Source of the DNA: Suillus spraguei
Taxonomy: Eukaryota; Basidiomycota; Agaricomycetes; Boletales; Suillaceae
DNA length: 64,000 bases
Direction: 5' to 3'
Assembly (NCBI GenBank): GCA_016800925.1
Contig: JABCPU010000214.1
Location: forward strand, 51,865 to 115,864
Part shown: one piece after another, positions 55,726 through 64,000 of the stretch
How positions within the stretch are numbered: the stretch's first letter is position 1
How the letters are laid out: the number at the start of each line of letters is the position of its first letter
Notes under the pieces: generated by a model
Seen by the model: only the letters and a program-made list of their open reading frames with translations
What the model was told of the DNA's origin: nothing
Databases searched by the model: none
Position numbers and translations under genes: made by a program

Positions 55726-56214
55726 ACAAGCTCATTTTGGGGCGGTGACACATGCTATTTGAACTTTGGGGGATATGTCCATGGGTAGAAGTAAGGCTAT
55801 GTCTCACGACATCCATGTGTATGTGTGCTGCGGAGCAAACGCGGGCCCGGGAAGGGTATTTAGCAGATTTATTTATCAGAGGATATTGAACTCGAAAAAT
55901 AGACATCGTACCTCCCTCAGACTGTTTCCCCCAGGGGCCAGTAAGTCGCTTGGGTCTGGAGGGATCAATCGACGATCAGTTCTGATTATAGTCTCTTGAA
56001 GTGCCAAATACGTCATAGAGATTCGGTCGGAGTTTTATTCCTATCAGCTCGGGCCTCCGATTCGGCCATCGGTGTGTGACACTAGCGCCGACTCGCCCAA
56101 AGTAAGTGCTGCTGAAGCTGACTAAGGCAGATCGTTAGACAAAGACAAAGTGATAAGACACGCGCTCCACAAGGTCTCCCTAGGCCTTTCCTCCTTCGGA
56201 TCCATACTATTAGT
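55726..56214. other. Intergenic, no feature recognised
   Basis: 3' flank of the surface-protein gene, running into the DIRS-like element. There are only anonymous short frames. Confidence 0.35.
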
Positions 56215-56517
56215 TACCACTAGTTGTGTTCTAAGAGAGTCCGAGGAACGAGGACGAACGTAGAATGTCGTCTATGCGGCAGATGTCCTTTTTGGGACAT
56301 CTCTTCTTTGCTTCGTACTACGACTTGAGAAACCTCCGTACTCGACAACTCGTAGTCCTAACACTCGTTCTTTCGCTTTCCGATACAGTTACTTTATAAA
56401 ATAATTCATTCATCTTCAGAGTGCCTCGTCTACCAAGCGACCCGAATCTGAACATCTGTCCTGAACTATGCACATGAAGTCTTCGCCGACACAAGGCTTC
56501 AACTTATCAATGAGAAC

Positions 56518-57121
56518 ATGACTGAGGCGCAAGCAGTTACAGTTCTCAGAAATATATGGCAAGCGCAGAACGTTGCTAACAAAATTCAATGGCAAGCACA
56601 AGTAGAAGAAGACAGAGAACGGCGAGAAAACCTTGAGAGACTCGATGACGAAGACAGAGAGAGACAAGAACGAGAGCGTCTTGATGAGGAAGAAGCATCA
56701 AGGAAGGAGGACAAGAAGAAGAACAAGCATAAGTATTCAGCTGTTCCTAATCTTGACGTCCCCTTAAGGCCGTCATCCTTCCGTCTTCTTACGCAACTCG
56801 CAAGCTAGACAAAGGAGACTATGTTGAACTCTGGTATTTTACCAATGGCGGCTAGAGGACGCCAAACTCAAGAGCTCCGTTGACGAAGATGCCATGATTA
56901 TGGCCACATTGGCTGGGGGCAGTACCGCATGGGTATCGGCCGCTTCAACACGAAACGCAGCCGCCGTCATCGATGATCAACATCTTACCTTTGAAAACTT
57001 CTGTCAAGCATGCCCACGTATCATTGAGGCAATGCAAGAGGCCGCATGGCCTGCTGACCATGTCAGAATGATGGCTTTTTTTGAGAAATTTACAGACCCA
57101 CGAGTTTCGTTCAGAGCCTGA
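56518..57121 (+). pseudogene. gag-like ORF of the DIRS-like element, frameshifted
   Basis: The frame opens at 56518 (MTEAQAVTVLRNIWQAQ) with a strongly charged coiled region rich in Glu, Arg and Asp (DEDRERQERERLDEEEA) and the basic KKKNKHKY. It then breaks. Continuations lie in two other frames: YATRKLDKGDYVELWYFTNGG near 56790-56855, and LEDAKLKSSVDEDAM onwards to about 57115. Proteins of this layout accompany the reverse transcriptase ORFs of mushroom retroelements. At least two frameshifts prevent translation as one protein. Confidence 0.5.
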
Positions 57122-57539
57122 TCCTTTGGCTCAGAAAGCTCTGCTGTATATCAAGCGAACAAAGGAAATGCTGGCACATTGCAGTCAAGTCAGTCAATGG
57201 CGCGTATGATCTATCTTGAATCAACGAGACTCTTTTAGAGCGCACTAGAGCCAATGTCTACTTTAGTGAGCGCACAAGATTGGATAACCAGAGAGATTAC
57301 AAGGTCAGACTTTCATGACTTAAAGCCATCTATCATAAGCTAACATCTTCTGTTCTATTATCTGTTATGAACTTCATACTTCAATACATCCTGATCCACC
57401 CTTGCTATGCGCCACACGTTAATCGCTTCACTCAAATTATGCCACATGCCACATGCCCGCTGCTACATTTCATTTACCTCACGCCACATGCCACACATTA
57501 CATACCCATTTTGTGTACCACTGCATCACACCAAAAACC

Positions 57540-58030
57540 CTACTCCCGTCATCAGATAGATCAATGGATCAGCGCTCTCGCAGCGGCTCCGCCTTCCAGT
57601 CAAAATTATAGAGGCAGAGACAACACCCGCCCATCATGTGATTATCGTCGGCATTCCTTTTCACCACATCCAGGACGTGATTACTGCCGCCGCTCACCAT
57701 CCCTAGAGCCAAACAAGCGCTCACGTCAGGATTTTCGAGGCAGCGCAAATGGAACCCCCTATCCGTTTGCGCTGTCTGCTTGGGAAGGCACCCGCACAAG
57801 ATTATCGAGTGCAAAGTGCCAAGAACTTGGGACAATGTATCCAATACCCTATGCACTGACTCAGCAAAGTCCTTACTATGCGAGACGGAACCCAATCTGC
57901 AGCGACTGGCAAAGAGTTACAGGATGCAGCGACACCACTCACGACCTTCGACATTTCTGCTCTGGTTGTGCTACCCCCTCTCACAGAGCTCAAGCATGTA
58001 CTCGAGTGCAGAAAGCTTAAGGTTTTCACA
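57540..58030 (+). pseudogene. Zinc-finger nucleocapsid-like region of the DIRS-like element
   Basis: An Arg/Ser-rich stretch is followed by ICSDWQRVTGCSDTTHDLRH and FCSGCATPSHRAQACTRVQ (about 57895-58018). The cysteine and histidine spacing suggests two zinc-binding units that would bind the element's RNA. The frame ends at 58020 shortly after the finger, and the reverse transcriptase begins in an overlapping frame. Confidence 0.5.
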
Positions 58031-59696
58031 CCCTATGACCCAGACACATGGGAAGCCTGTCTTACGAAAACCGGACTCATTGATAGATATCCCCATATTC
58101 CCGAAGGACTCTGACAAGGTTTTATTCTTAATCTTCCTGTCATTACAAAAACTCAGATCCCCCCAAACAAAGACTCTATTCTTGTTTATAAAGACGAATT
58201 TCAATCTATCATTAAGTCCAAATTACAAAAAGAAAGATACATTGGTCCATGTACAGCAAATGAGATTGAAGAACTCATCGGTCCATTCCAATCATCGCCT
58301 TTATCAATCATCCCGAAACCCGGTTGTCCAGGAGATTTCCGTGTTATACAAGATTACTCATTCCCTCATGAACCTTCCTCGAAATTCCCTAATCCGTCCA
58401 TCAACTCATGTATTGACTCGGACGATTTTCCCAGTACCTGGGGAATGTTCCATACCATGGCCCTTATCATTAGCTGCTTACCCCCAGGATCTCAAATGGC
58501 AACCAGAGATGTGTCGGAAGCTTATCGCACAATACCTCTACATTACTCACAATGGCCAGCAGCGGTGGTCCGAGTCGCAGATGATCAATTTTGCATCGAC
58601 GCTTGTGCTTGTTTCGGAATATCACCATTGGCAGGAGCTTATGGCTGTGTCGCAGATGCTGGTCTGGACATTAGTAGATCCCGAGGTATCGCTCCTGCAT
58701 CAAGATGGGTCGATGACCATTTATTTTTCTGTATACGGAGGGAATTCCTTGAAGCTTATAACAGACAGCGGGCACAATTGCATTGTGACATCATTCAGAG
58801 GGGTAACCATCAAGAAGGTGGCCATAAATGGTTTGGCGGTCACGTCTTCGATGATGGAACCATTGAAGAATTTGATGAAGATTGTCGATTTCCTATTCTT
58901 GATCTTTCTGGAGTTTCGCCGCGGTCGATGGAAGATGAGATGTTCACCTTCAACTTCGATGACATCGACCGATCCTCTAAGGACACAAAAACTCCCTGGA
59001 ATCCGAAAAAGACAACCCTTTTGCCTACTCTAACCCATATGGCGGTCTTATGTGGAACCTCACAGATAATTTGGTATTTCTATCACAGGAGAAGAAGGAC
59101 AAGTACATCGTTGCTTTACAAGACTGGCAAGACCGACAATTGCACACCCTTATCGATGTTCAGAAGCTGCATGGCAAGCTTCTACACGTCACTTTGGTAT
59201 TCCCACAAGGTAGAGCATATCTCATGAACCTCGAGGCAATGCTCCGGGTTTGTCATGCTCGGCCATTTTTACCTCATAGGCCAGTTAAAGGCTTGGTGAC
59301 AGATCTTGATTGGTGGTTGCACCTGTTACAGTCTTCATTTGTCGGACATGACATTCCCAGGCCTCTCTCATTACACAACCTTCAAGCTTTTTCAGACACT
59401 AGCTCTGGCATCAGGATTGGGATTATCATTGGTAAGTATGGGAAGGCCTGGAAATTATATCCAGGGTGGTCGACGCAGGATGGACAGAAAGACATTGGAT
59501 GGGTTGAAGCAGTCATTTTTGAGTTTCTCATTCGACACATTGTTGCCCTGGATAGATCAGAGCGACACTTCCGAGTGTACGGTGACAATCAGGGAGTCAT
59601 CGATGGCTGGGAAAATGGACGCAGTCGAAATGTAGCCATCAATCAGGTCTTCCGCTGAATCTCTCAATTCCTATCAGGATTACCAACTGCACACTC
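57960..59696 (+). pseudogene. Reverse transcriptase-RNase H of the DIRS-like element, broken
   Basis: The protein begins with LECRKLKVFTPYDPDTWEACL and meets a stop (TGA 58112-58114) where homologous order continues directly with QGFILNLPV. RT blocks follow: PLSIIPKPGCPGDFRVIQDYSFP, MATRDVSEAYRTIPLH with the first catalytic Asp, and RWVDDHLFF near 58710 as the catalytic DD motif. After another frame change come the linker (QEKKDKYIVALQDWQ) and an RNase H-like domain (FSDTSSGIRIG, DIGWVEAVIFEFLI, RVYGDNQGVIDGW). The frame stops at 59658 and homology runs on to the LTR at 59697. It is inactive through nonsense and frameshift changes. Confidence 0.65.
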
Positions 59697-60171
59697 TGTT
59701 ACAAACTGGGGTGGCGTCACCAGCGACAGTGAAAAGACACAGACGGTCTACTGGGAGTTCTTACAATGTTCAAAAGAGAACAAGGTGAAAGTACAAGGAA
59801 CACGTTCCGAGTACGATCAAGGGTTCAGCCTCAAAGACAAGTCTAAGAGGTATCCGCAAGAATAGAGACTAAGGCTAAGGAGTGCTTAGACTTAGAGACG
59901 ATTCAAGACGACTTAGGTTGGAGACCTAAGCGAAAGAGATTCCAGGTAAAACCCAGTAAGATTAAAGTAGGGAATCTACTACAAGTACACTGTGCTTAAA
60001 TAGGCCAATATGTGCGCACAGACCAAGAAGGGTGTGAGAATGTATGTGCGTATCCAAAGAAGGAAGGCAACTATAATACAGATGCGTTGAGCATATGAGT
60101 CAGAGTCATGTTATGTAATATACACGGTAAATGAGGTAAGAAAATGAATAGGGGTACGTACGACTGTAACA
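59697..60171 (-). repeat. 3' LTR of a Gypsy element (475 bp)
   Basis: On the plus strand the block starts TGTTACAAACTGGGG and ends GACTGTAACA, a 7-base inverted terminal repeat (TGTTACA/TGTAACA) of TG..CA type. It sits between the broken DIRS-like element and the purine tract of the Gypsy element. The partner LTR is beyond the window, so the target duplication (candidate CACTC at 59692-59696) cannot be confirmed. Confidence 0.75.
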
Positions 60172-60190
60172 TTACCCCCTTTTTTACACG
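60172..60190 (-). other. Polypurine tract of the Gypsy element
   Basis: The minus strand reads TGTAAAAAAGGGGGTAA directly before the LTR's TGTTACA. A purine run in this position primes plus-strand DNA synthesis in LTR retroelements. Confidence 0.7.
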
Positions 60191-60194
60191 TAAA

Positions 60195-60650
60195 GTCACC
60201 GACTTTACTCACTTTGATTCGCATAGTAAATAGGGTCATCGCTAAACTCGTAGTCTTCATCAGCAAACGACCCACTCATCATATACTTGGCTTCTTCAAG
60301 ACCAGCGCGATGCTTAGAATCTTTCTTCTTTTCTCTTTGAATACGTTCATCGTCAAGTTGCTTTTCCCAAGCACGAAGTGCGTCGTAGAATCCTTCATCT
60401 TTCCAAGTTAACTCGAAGGGAGGGGCCCAACTCGGTTAGGGCAGTAGAGGGATAAATGAGTGGGCGACCAATATCTGCAAACCTTGCACTGATATTCCGC
60501 ACAGTTCTTTTGACGATGTCCTAGTAATCCACAGACGCGGCACTTCATGTTCTCGTCATGGTTAGAAGAAACCTTGCATAAAGGAGACGGGGAAATGATG
60601 GGTGTGGGAGTGGATCTGGCGCGCTTCTTTCCCTTTTTCTTCATCATACG
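60195..60650 (-). CDS. CCHC zinc-knuckle ORF and acidic extension, downstream of pol
   Basis: From 60647 the minus strand encodes a Lys/Arg-rich start (MMKKKGKKRARSTP). A CX2CX4HX4C knuckle follows (CRVCGLLGHRQKNC), then a second cluster (CKVCRYWSPTHLSLYC). The frame stops at 60408. In a frame one base back, a further open stretch reads FELTWKDEGFYDALRAWEKQ, then continues to SDDPIYYANQSE with a stop near 60203; it is charged and probably coiled. It is either a decayed fusion or two overlapping frames. RNA binding is suggested by the knuckle. The function of such a protein placed after pol is not known to me. Confidence 0.55.
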
Positions 60651-60652
60651 TT

Positions 60653-61663
60653 TTAAGGCGAAGGTGTTAGCTTCTTAAGCTGCGCTGTGAGCAGAGGACA
60701 ACGTGTATGCTGATTCGGGAAGGTCCGGAGTAACTGCACGCTCAGCAGCTGCAAGAAGTTCGGTGGAAGAAGAGGGGAGGTGATGCCGAAGTCTTTTACT
60801 AAGACTGGTGAAATGGGGTCCATAGGACTGAATGACGACGGAATAGACATGGGGGGATGGATATGGAGGTCACGAAGTCGAGGGCCGAGTGTTACAATCG
60901 GTAGCGGGGATACCCAATAGTTTAGCTGCCTTAACCTGCTCTTCTGTGCAGGGTTCATACAGCCAATCTGGGCAATCAAGAGTGACCGTAGCGGAAAGTG
61001 AAGAAGTTGATTGTTCGATGGGGATGGGGTTCTAGGAGACGCAAGATCATCTTGCGTTTGTTGTAAGTCAGCGATGGCTTCTTCTACTAGGTTTCTGGCC
61101 GCTCTGGTCTCAGCGACTGATTGCTGGATGGTATTGACAACTGTGTCGGTGAGTTGCCCAATTTCTTGCACAGCAGTGCATAGGCCAGTAAAGGCGTCAA
61201 GATTAGAATAGATACGCGAAGAAGCGGGTGCTGGAACAGGAAGCGGCGTACTTCCTTGCGGAGAGGGAGGTCGAGCAACGCCTGCTCGACGTTCGGCAAT
61301 GATGTGAATAGCTTCTTCAACATCATCTTTAAAAGAATCGGGAAGCAACAGCATAGCGTAAGCACGAATGCATTTTTGGAGATGAATAAAACGGTGACGG
61401 AGTGTGGGTTCAGTAGTTTCTTTAGCGGTGGCTTCGATAAGGGCTGCAGTGCGGATGATGTTAACAATGAGTCGAACCGGGAAGGCACCTCTTTCGGTGA
61501 GAATTCTGTCGATTTCAAGGGCATGTCCCTCACAGAGAATGGCGGCCTCGATGTAGGAGTTGTTGTCGATTTCAGTGGTAAGGGTACCGTATTGTTCAGC
61601 TTCTGAGTTAGAGTCATTGGTGGCAGCGACGACAGGTGTGATGTAAGCAGTGGGGAAAGACAT
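60653..61663 (-). CDS. Gag-like ORF downstream of pol, frameshifted
   Basis: A 336-codon frame starts MSFPTAYITPVVAATNDSNS. Residues about 40-130 are helical (EAAILCEGHALEIDRILTER, LRHRFIHLQKCIRAYAMLL), followed by Pro-rich and coiled segments (EIGQLTDTVVNTIQQSVAET). After about residue 215 another frame looks like the true continuation (SIEQSTSSLSATVTLDCPDW, then EEQVKAAKLLGIPAT), so a base has been gained or lost near 61020. A second shift occurs near 60870, after which TELLAAAERAVTPDLPES is readable. In Gypsy elements gag normally precedes pol; here the ORF follows the chromodomain, so it is an accessory ORF or a displaced gag. No homologue could be named. Confidence 0.5.
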   Translation of the reverse strand: MSFPTAYITPVVAATNDSNSEAEQYGTLTTEIDNNSYIEAAILCEGHALEIDRILTERGAFPVRLIVNIIRTAALIEATAKETTEPTLRHRFIHLQKCIRAYAMLLLPDSFKDDVEEAIHIIAERRAGVARPPSPQGSTPLPVPAPASSRIYSNLDAFTGLCTAVQEIGQLTDTVVNTIQQSVAETRAARNLVEEAIADLQQTQDDLASPRTPSPSNNQLLHFPLRSLLIAQIGCMNPAQKSRLRQLNYWVSPLPIVTLGPRLRDLHIHPPMSIPSSFSPMDPISPVLVKDFGITSPLLPPNFLQLLSVQLLRTFPNQHTRCPLLTAQLKKLTPSP

Positions 61664-61739
61664 TTCAAAAGGTAGTTAATCAGGTGCTTGACGCGAGTTG
61701 ATTTGACTGAGGAATAATCAGAGGGCGTGTTGCTTCTTA

Positions 61740-64000
61740 TAAGCATTTAGGATTCGAGCGGAGTTCTTCAGATTCTTTTCTGGGAGCCATTCGTTATCTC
61801 CCGGTGAGTATCCTTTCCACGAAACAAGATAGCGTCGGCGATTGCCGGTTCCTTTGTGGGAAAGAATTGCTTCTATTTCGTATTCTTCTTCTTCTTCAAT
61901 GATATCAGGTGGGGGTTCAGGAAGTTCGGGCCGTGCACGTCTGTTTCGCTATAGGATGATAAGACAGAAGCATGGAACATGGGGTGGATCTTCCACTGCG
62001 GAGGAAGTTTGAGTGTGAACGTGATAGGTGATAAGACATCGATGATCGGGAAAGGTCTGTATCGTTTCGGTGCCAATTTCCTTGATGGGAGTTTGAGTCT
62101 GAGATTGGCGGCAGATAGCCAAACCTTATCTCCGATCTTCCATGGAATGTACTTATCTCCTCGGGATCGTTCTACCATCGTCTGCATGGCAATGTTGTGA
62201 CAGGCGATTGCTTCTTCTCTTATCTTCTGAAGAGATCGTACTCGATCTTCTGCTGCAGGGACTGATGAATCGGGAATAAGGTGGGGAATGGCACGTGGTT
62301 CGTATCCCATCATCAAATAGAAGGGTGATGCGTTACGTGCATCGTGCTTTCTGTGATTGTGAACGAATTCAGCGATTGGTAGATGTTTCTACCCAATCTT
62401 CAGGGTTGTTACGGCAATAAATGCGAAGGTATGTTTCAAGTTCTTGGTTGAGTCTTTCCGTTTGACCATCAGTCTGCGGGTGGTAAGCCGTGGATGGAGC
62501 GATGACGTAGTCGAGAAGTCGGGCAAGTTCCTTTGAGAAGCGAGATAGGAATTGCGGTCCTCGATCCGAGATAACTTTGTCATGGAGTCCAAATCGTCGG
62601 TAAACATGTTTTAAAATAGCTTGGCCACACCTTCTGACGTGATAGTTTTCAAACAAGGGATAATAATTACCCCCTTTGTAAGGCCATGGTCTACCATGAC
62701 CATGATACTGTTAAAGCCTCCAGAGACGGGAGGTCGGTGATAAGATCAATGGAGACTTGGGAGAACGGGCGAACAGCTGATGAAGGAATAGGCGCGAGCG
62801 GAGGTCAAATGGGATGAGTATCCGCTTTCATTTGCTGACAAAGGGCGCAACCCGCGACGTATTGTCGAATATAAGAGCCCATTGCAGGCCACCAAGCTTC
62901 CCATTTGACGAGTTCTTCAGTTTTGAATCTACCAGGGTGGCCCGCGGTAGGATGATCATGATACCTTTTCAGGATATCGGAGCGATGCGCCGGCGGAATA
63001 TAAGCGCGATTCTTAAAATAGAGGACGTTCTCCTCAATCTTCCAATCAGAGAGTGCCGATTTCATAGGAGGCAGGCCACACGCCATCAAGGGCATCAGAT
63101 GCGTTTTAAAGACAGGGTCGTCGAGGGGGTCAGAGGATAACAGCACATCCTTCAGATCGGTGTCAATAAGACGAATGAATAGAGCGTCAGGGAGGAGGGT
63201 CTGGTCCTCGTTATCGTCTTTGCCAGAGTCATAATCAGGCCGGCGGGATAGTGCATCAGGTACCGCCAATTTAGTACCTGCAACGTGATGCAGTTCAATG
63301 TCATAGATAGACAAAATCAGTTGCCAACGTGCTTGGCGACGGGTGAGCTTCTGTGCACTTCTAAAGTACAGAAGGTTCTTATGGTCGGTGAATACCAGGA
63401 CGGGGTGCGGGTTTCCTTCGAGATAATGACGCCATTCGTTCAATGCCCGGATTACGGCAAGGAGTTCCCCAATCAAAGATCTGGTAATTGCGTTCTGCGG
63501 GGTTCAAAGACTGTGAGAGGTATGCACAAGGGTGATAAACACCATTCTCATCAGTCTGCAGGAGAACTCCGCCAGTTGCTACAAGCGAAGCGTCGGTAGC
63601 AATGGCAAATGTCGGGAAGGATCAGGGTTACGGAGTACCGGTTGGGAAGTGAAGCATCGTTTCAATTCTTCGAAGGTGTCCATACATTCGGTTGACCATT
63701 CAAAGGCCTTATCTTTCTTTGTCAAATCGATAAGGGGTCTGGCGATGTCAGAATAGTGTGAAATGAACGTGCGGTAGAAGTTGCAAAAACCGAGGAATGA
63801 CCGAACATCTTTTACAGATTTCGGGATTGGCCATTCGGAGATTCCCTTGGTCTTGGCGGTGTCCATAGCAACTTGTCTGGGGCGAATTATCATTCCGAGG
63901 TATTCCACTTCTTTGGCATCGAAGGTGCATTTCTCCGGTTTCAAGAACAGATGTTCTTTCCTTATCTTCATCAAAACTCGTCTGGTCCGTTCACGGTGTT
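61740..64000 (-). pseudogene. Gypsy pol: RT end, RNase H, integrase, chromodomain
   Basis: RT C-terminus: HLFLKPEKCTFDAKEVEYLGM and SFLGFCNFYRTFISHYSDIARPL (63970-63700). RNase [16 protein letters not shown], then [18 protein letters not shown] and [10 protein letters not shown] (63600-63340). Integrase: zinc HHCC region HDHPTAGHPGRF...CALCQQMK (about 62960-62830), then [12 protein letters not shown] and [19 protein letters not shown] (62570-62430), and the C-terminal GDKVWLSAANLRLKLPSRKL region (about 62140-62080). Chromodomain: [11 protein letters not shown]...[17 protein letters not shown] (61880-61790), the mark of chromoviruses. The pieces sit in several frames with stops between them, so the copy cannot make one polyprotein. 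Confidence 0.8.

Larger units (their letters stand above)
56215..59696 (+). mobile_element. DIRS-like retroelement, decayed and interrupted
   Basis: In order along the plus strand are a gag-like region, a cysteine/histidine zinc-finger region, reverse transcriptase and RNase H. The tyrosine recombinase expected after RNase H is absent because the Gypsy LTR starts at 59697, cutting the frame just after SQFLSGLPTAHS. The left boundary is uncertain: sequence from about 56215 (repetitive ...CGTACTACGACTTGAG...) may belong to the terminal repeat. Several frameshifts and stops show it is dead. Assignment to DIRS rather than another order rests on the RT/RNase H style, with no long terminal repeats seen. 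Confidence 0.6.
59697..64000 (-). mobile_element. Ty3/Gypsy chromovirus-type LTR retrotransposon, partial and decayed
   Basis: On the minus strand, from the window edge inwards, lie reverse transcriptase C-terminus, RNase H, integrase, chromodomain, an extra gag-like ORF with a CCHC knuckle, purine tract and 3' LTR. The 5' part (gag, protease, most of RT) lies beyond 64000. Multiple frameshifts (for example near 63600, 63475, 62800-62660, 62380, 61020 and 60410) show the copy is not autonomous. Insertion into the DIRS-like element makes it the younger of the two. Confidence 0.8.

Noticed and set aside
58445..59227. Large frame of the RT region as an intact gene
   Set aside because: It carries the catalytic DD block but is only one piece of a broken protein whose neighbouring parts are in other frames.
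61087..61746. 219-codon open frame on the minus strand overlapping the accessory ORF
   Set aside because: It is a second frame of the same region. The helical, charged pattern and the continuation into the downstream pieces belong to the frame starting at 61663.

Overview
The window is eukaryotic nuclear DNA, most likely from an agaricomycete (mushroom-forming basidiomycete). Genes carry many short introns of about 45-60 bp with GT..AG (a few GC..AG) borders. The gene set is typical: a fungal Na+/K+-type P-ATPase, a Ufo1/Pof10-like F-box/WD protein, Snf12, a BAR-SH3 protein, ARPC5, a giant DUF6606-DUF3638-DUF3645 protein, Tah18, a GH3 beta-glucosidase, Lcl3 and small secreted proteins. Chromodomain Gypsy and DIRS-like retroelement relics are also of the kinds found in these fungi. 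I cannot name the species.

Layout. (1) 1-24.2 kb is a gene-poor region built around repeated copies of one P-type ATPase gene. Copy 1 (155-4022) and copy 2 (8274-12151) each splice into an open frame of 15 exons. A 3'-end fragment lies at 15326-15930. The more diverged copy 3 (20327-24225) is broken by two single-base deletions. Between the copies are a LINE RNase H relic, an aspartic-protease relic, a TA-flanked MITE inside a perfect 37-bp inverted repeat, a 24-bp-arm hairpin at the fragment's breakpoint, and several paired dispersed repeats. (2) 24.7-55.7 kb is the ordinary gene-rich part. On the + strand come F-box/WD40/UIM protein, Snf12, BAR-SH3 protein and ARPC5. On the - strand come the roughly 3,100-residue DUF3638 protein, Tah18 and GH3 beta-glucosidase. 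On the + strand again come a small cysteine-rich secreted protein, Lcl3 and a GPI-anchor-type Ser/Thr-rich protein. A decayed copy of the BAR-SH3 gene's SH3 region sits just beyond the Tah18 stop codon. (3) 56.2-64 kb is nested retroelements: a decayed DIRS-like element on the + strand is cut at 59696/59697 by a Gypsy/chromovirus element on the - strand, whose 475-bp 3' LTR, polypurine tract, an unusual extra ORF with a CCHC knuckle, and pol run to the window edge.

How genes relate. The ATPase copies are a locally amplified family in which two of four canonical ion-binding acidic residues appear changed. BAR-SH3 and ARPC5 are adjacent and both belong to membrane/actin remodelling. The other conserved genes are unrelated housekeeping functions. 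The observation I consider most informative is that the DUF3638/DUF3645 protein shows the ordered motifs of a SecA-like superfamily 2 motor (MGEGKS, DESDE, RGTDVKL, QGCMRMRKLG), which suggests a function for a family named only as domains of unknown function. All exon models were worked out by eye from splice signals and reading-frame continuity; nothing was run against a database.
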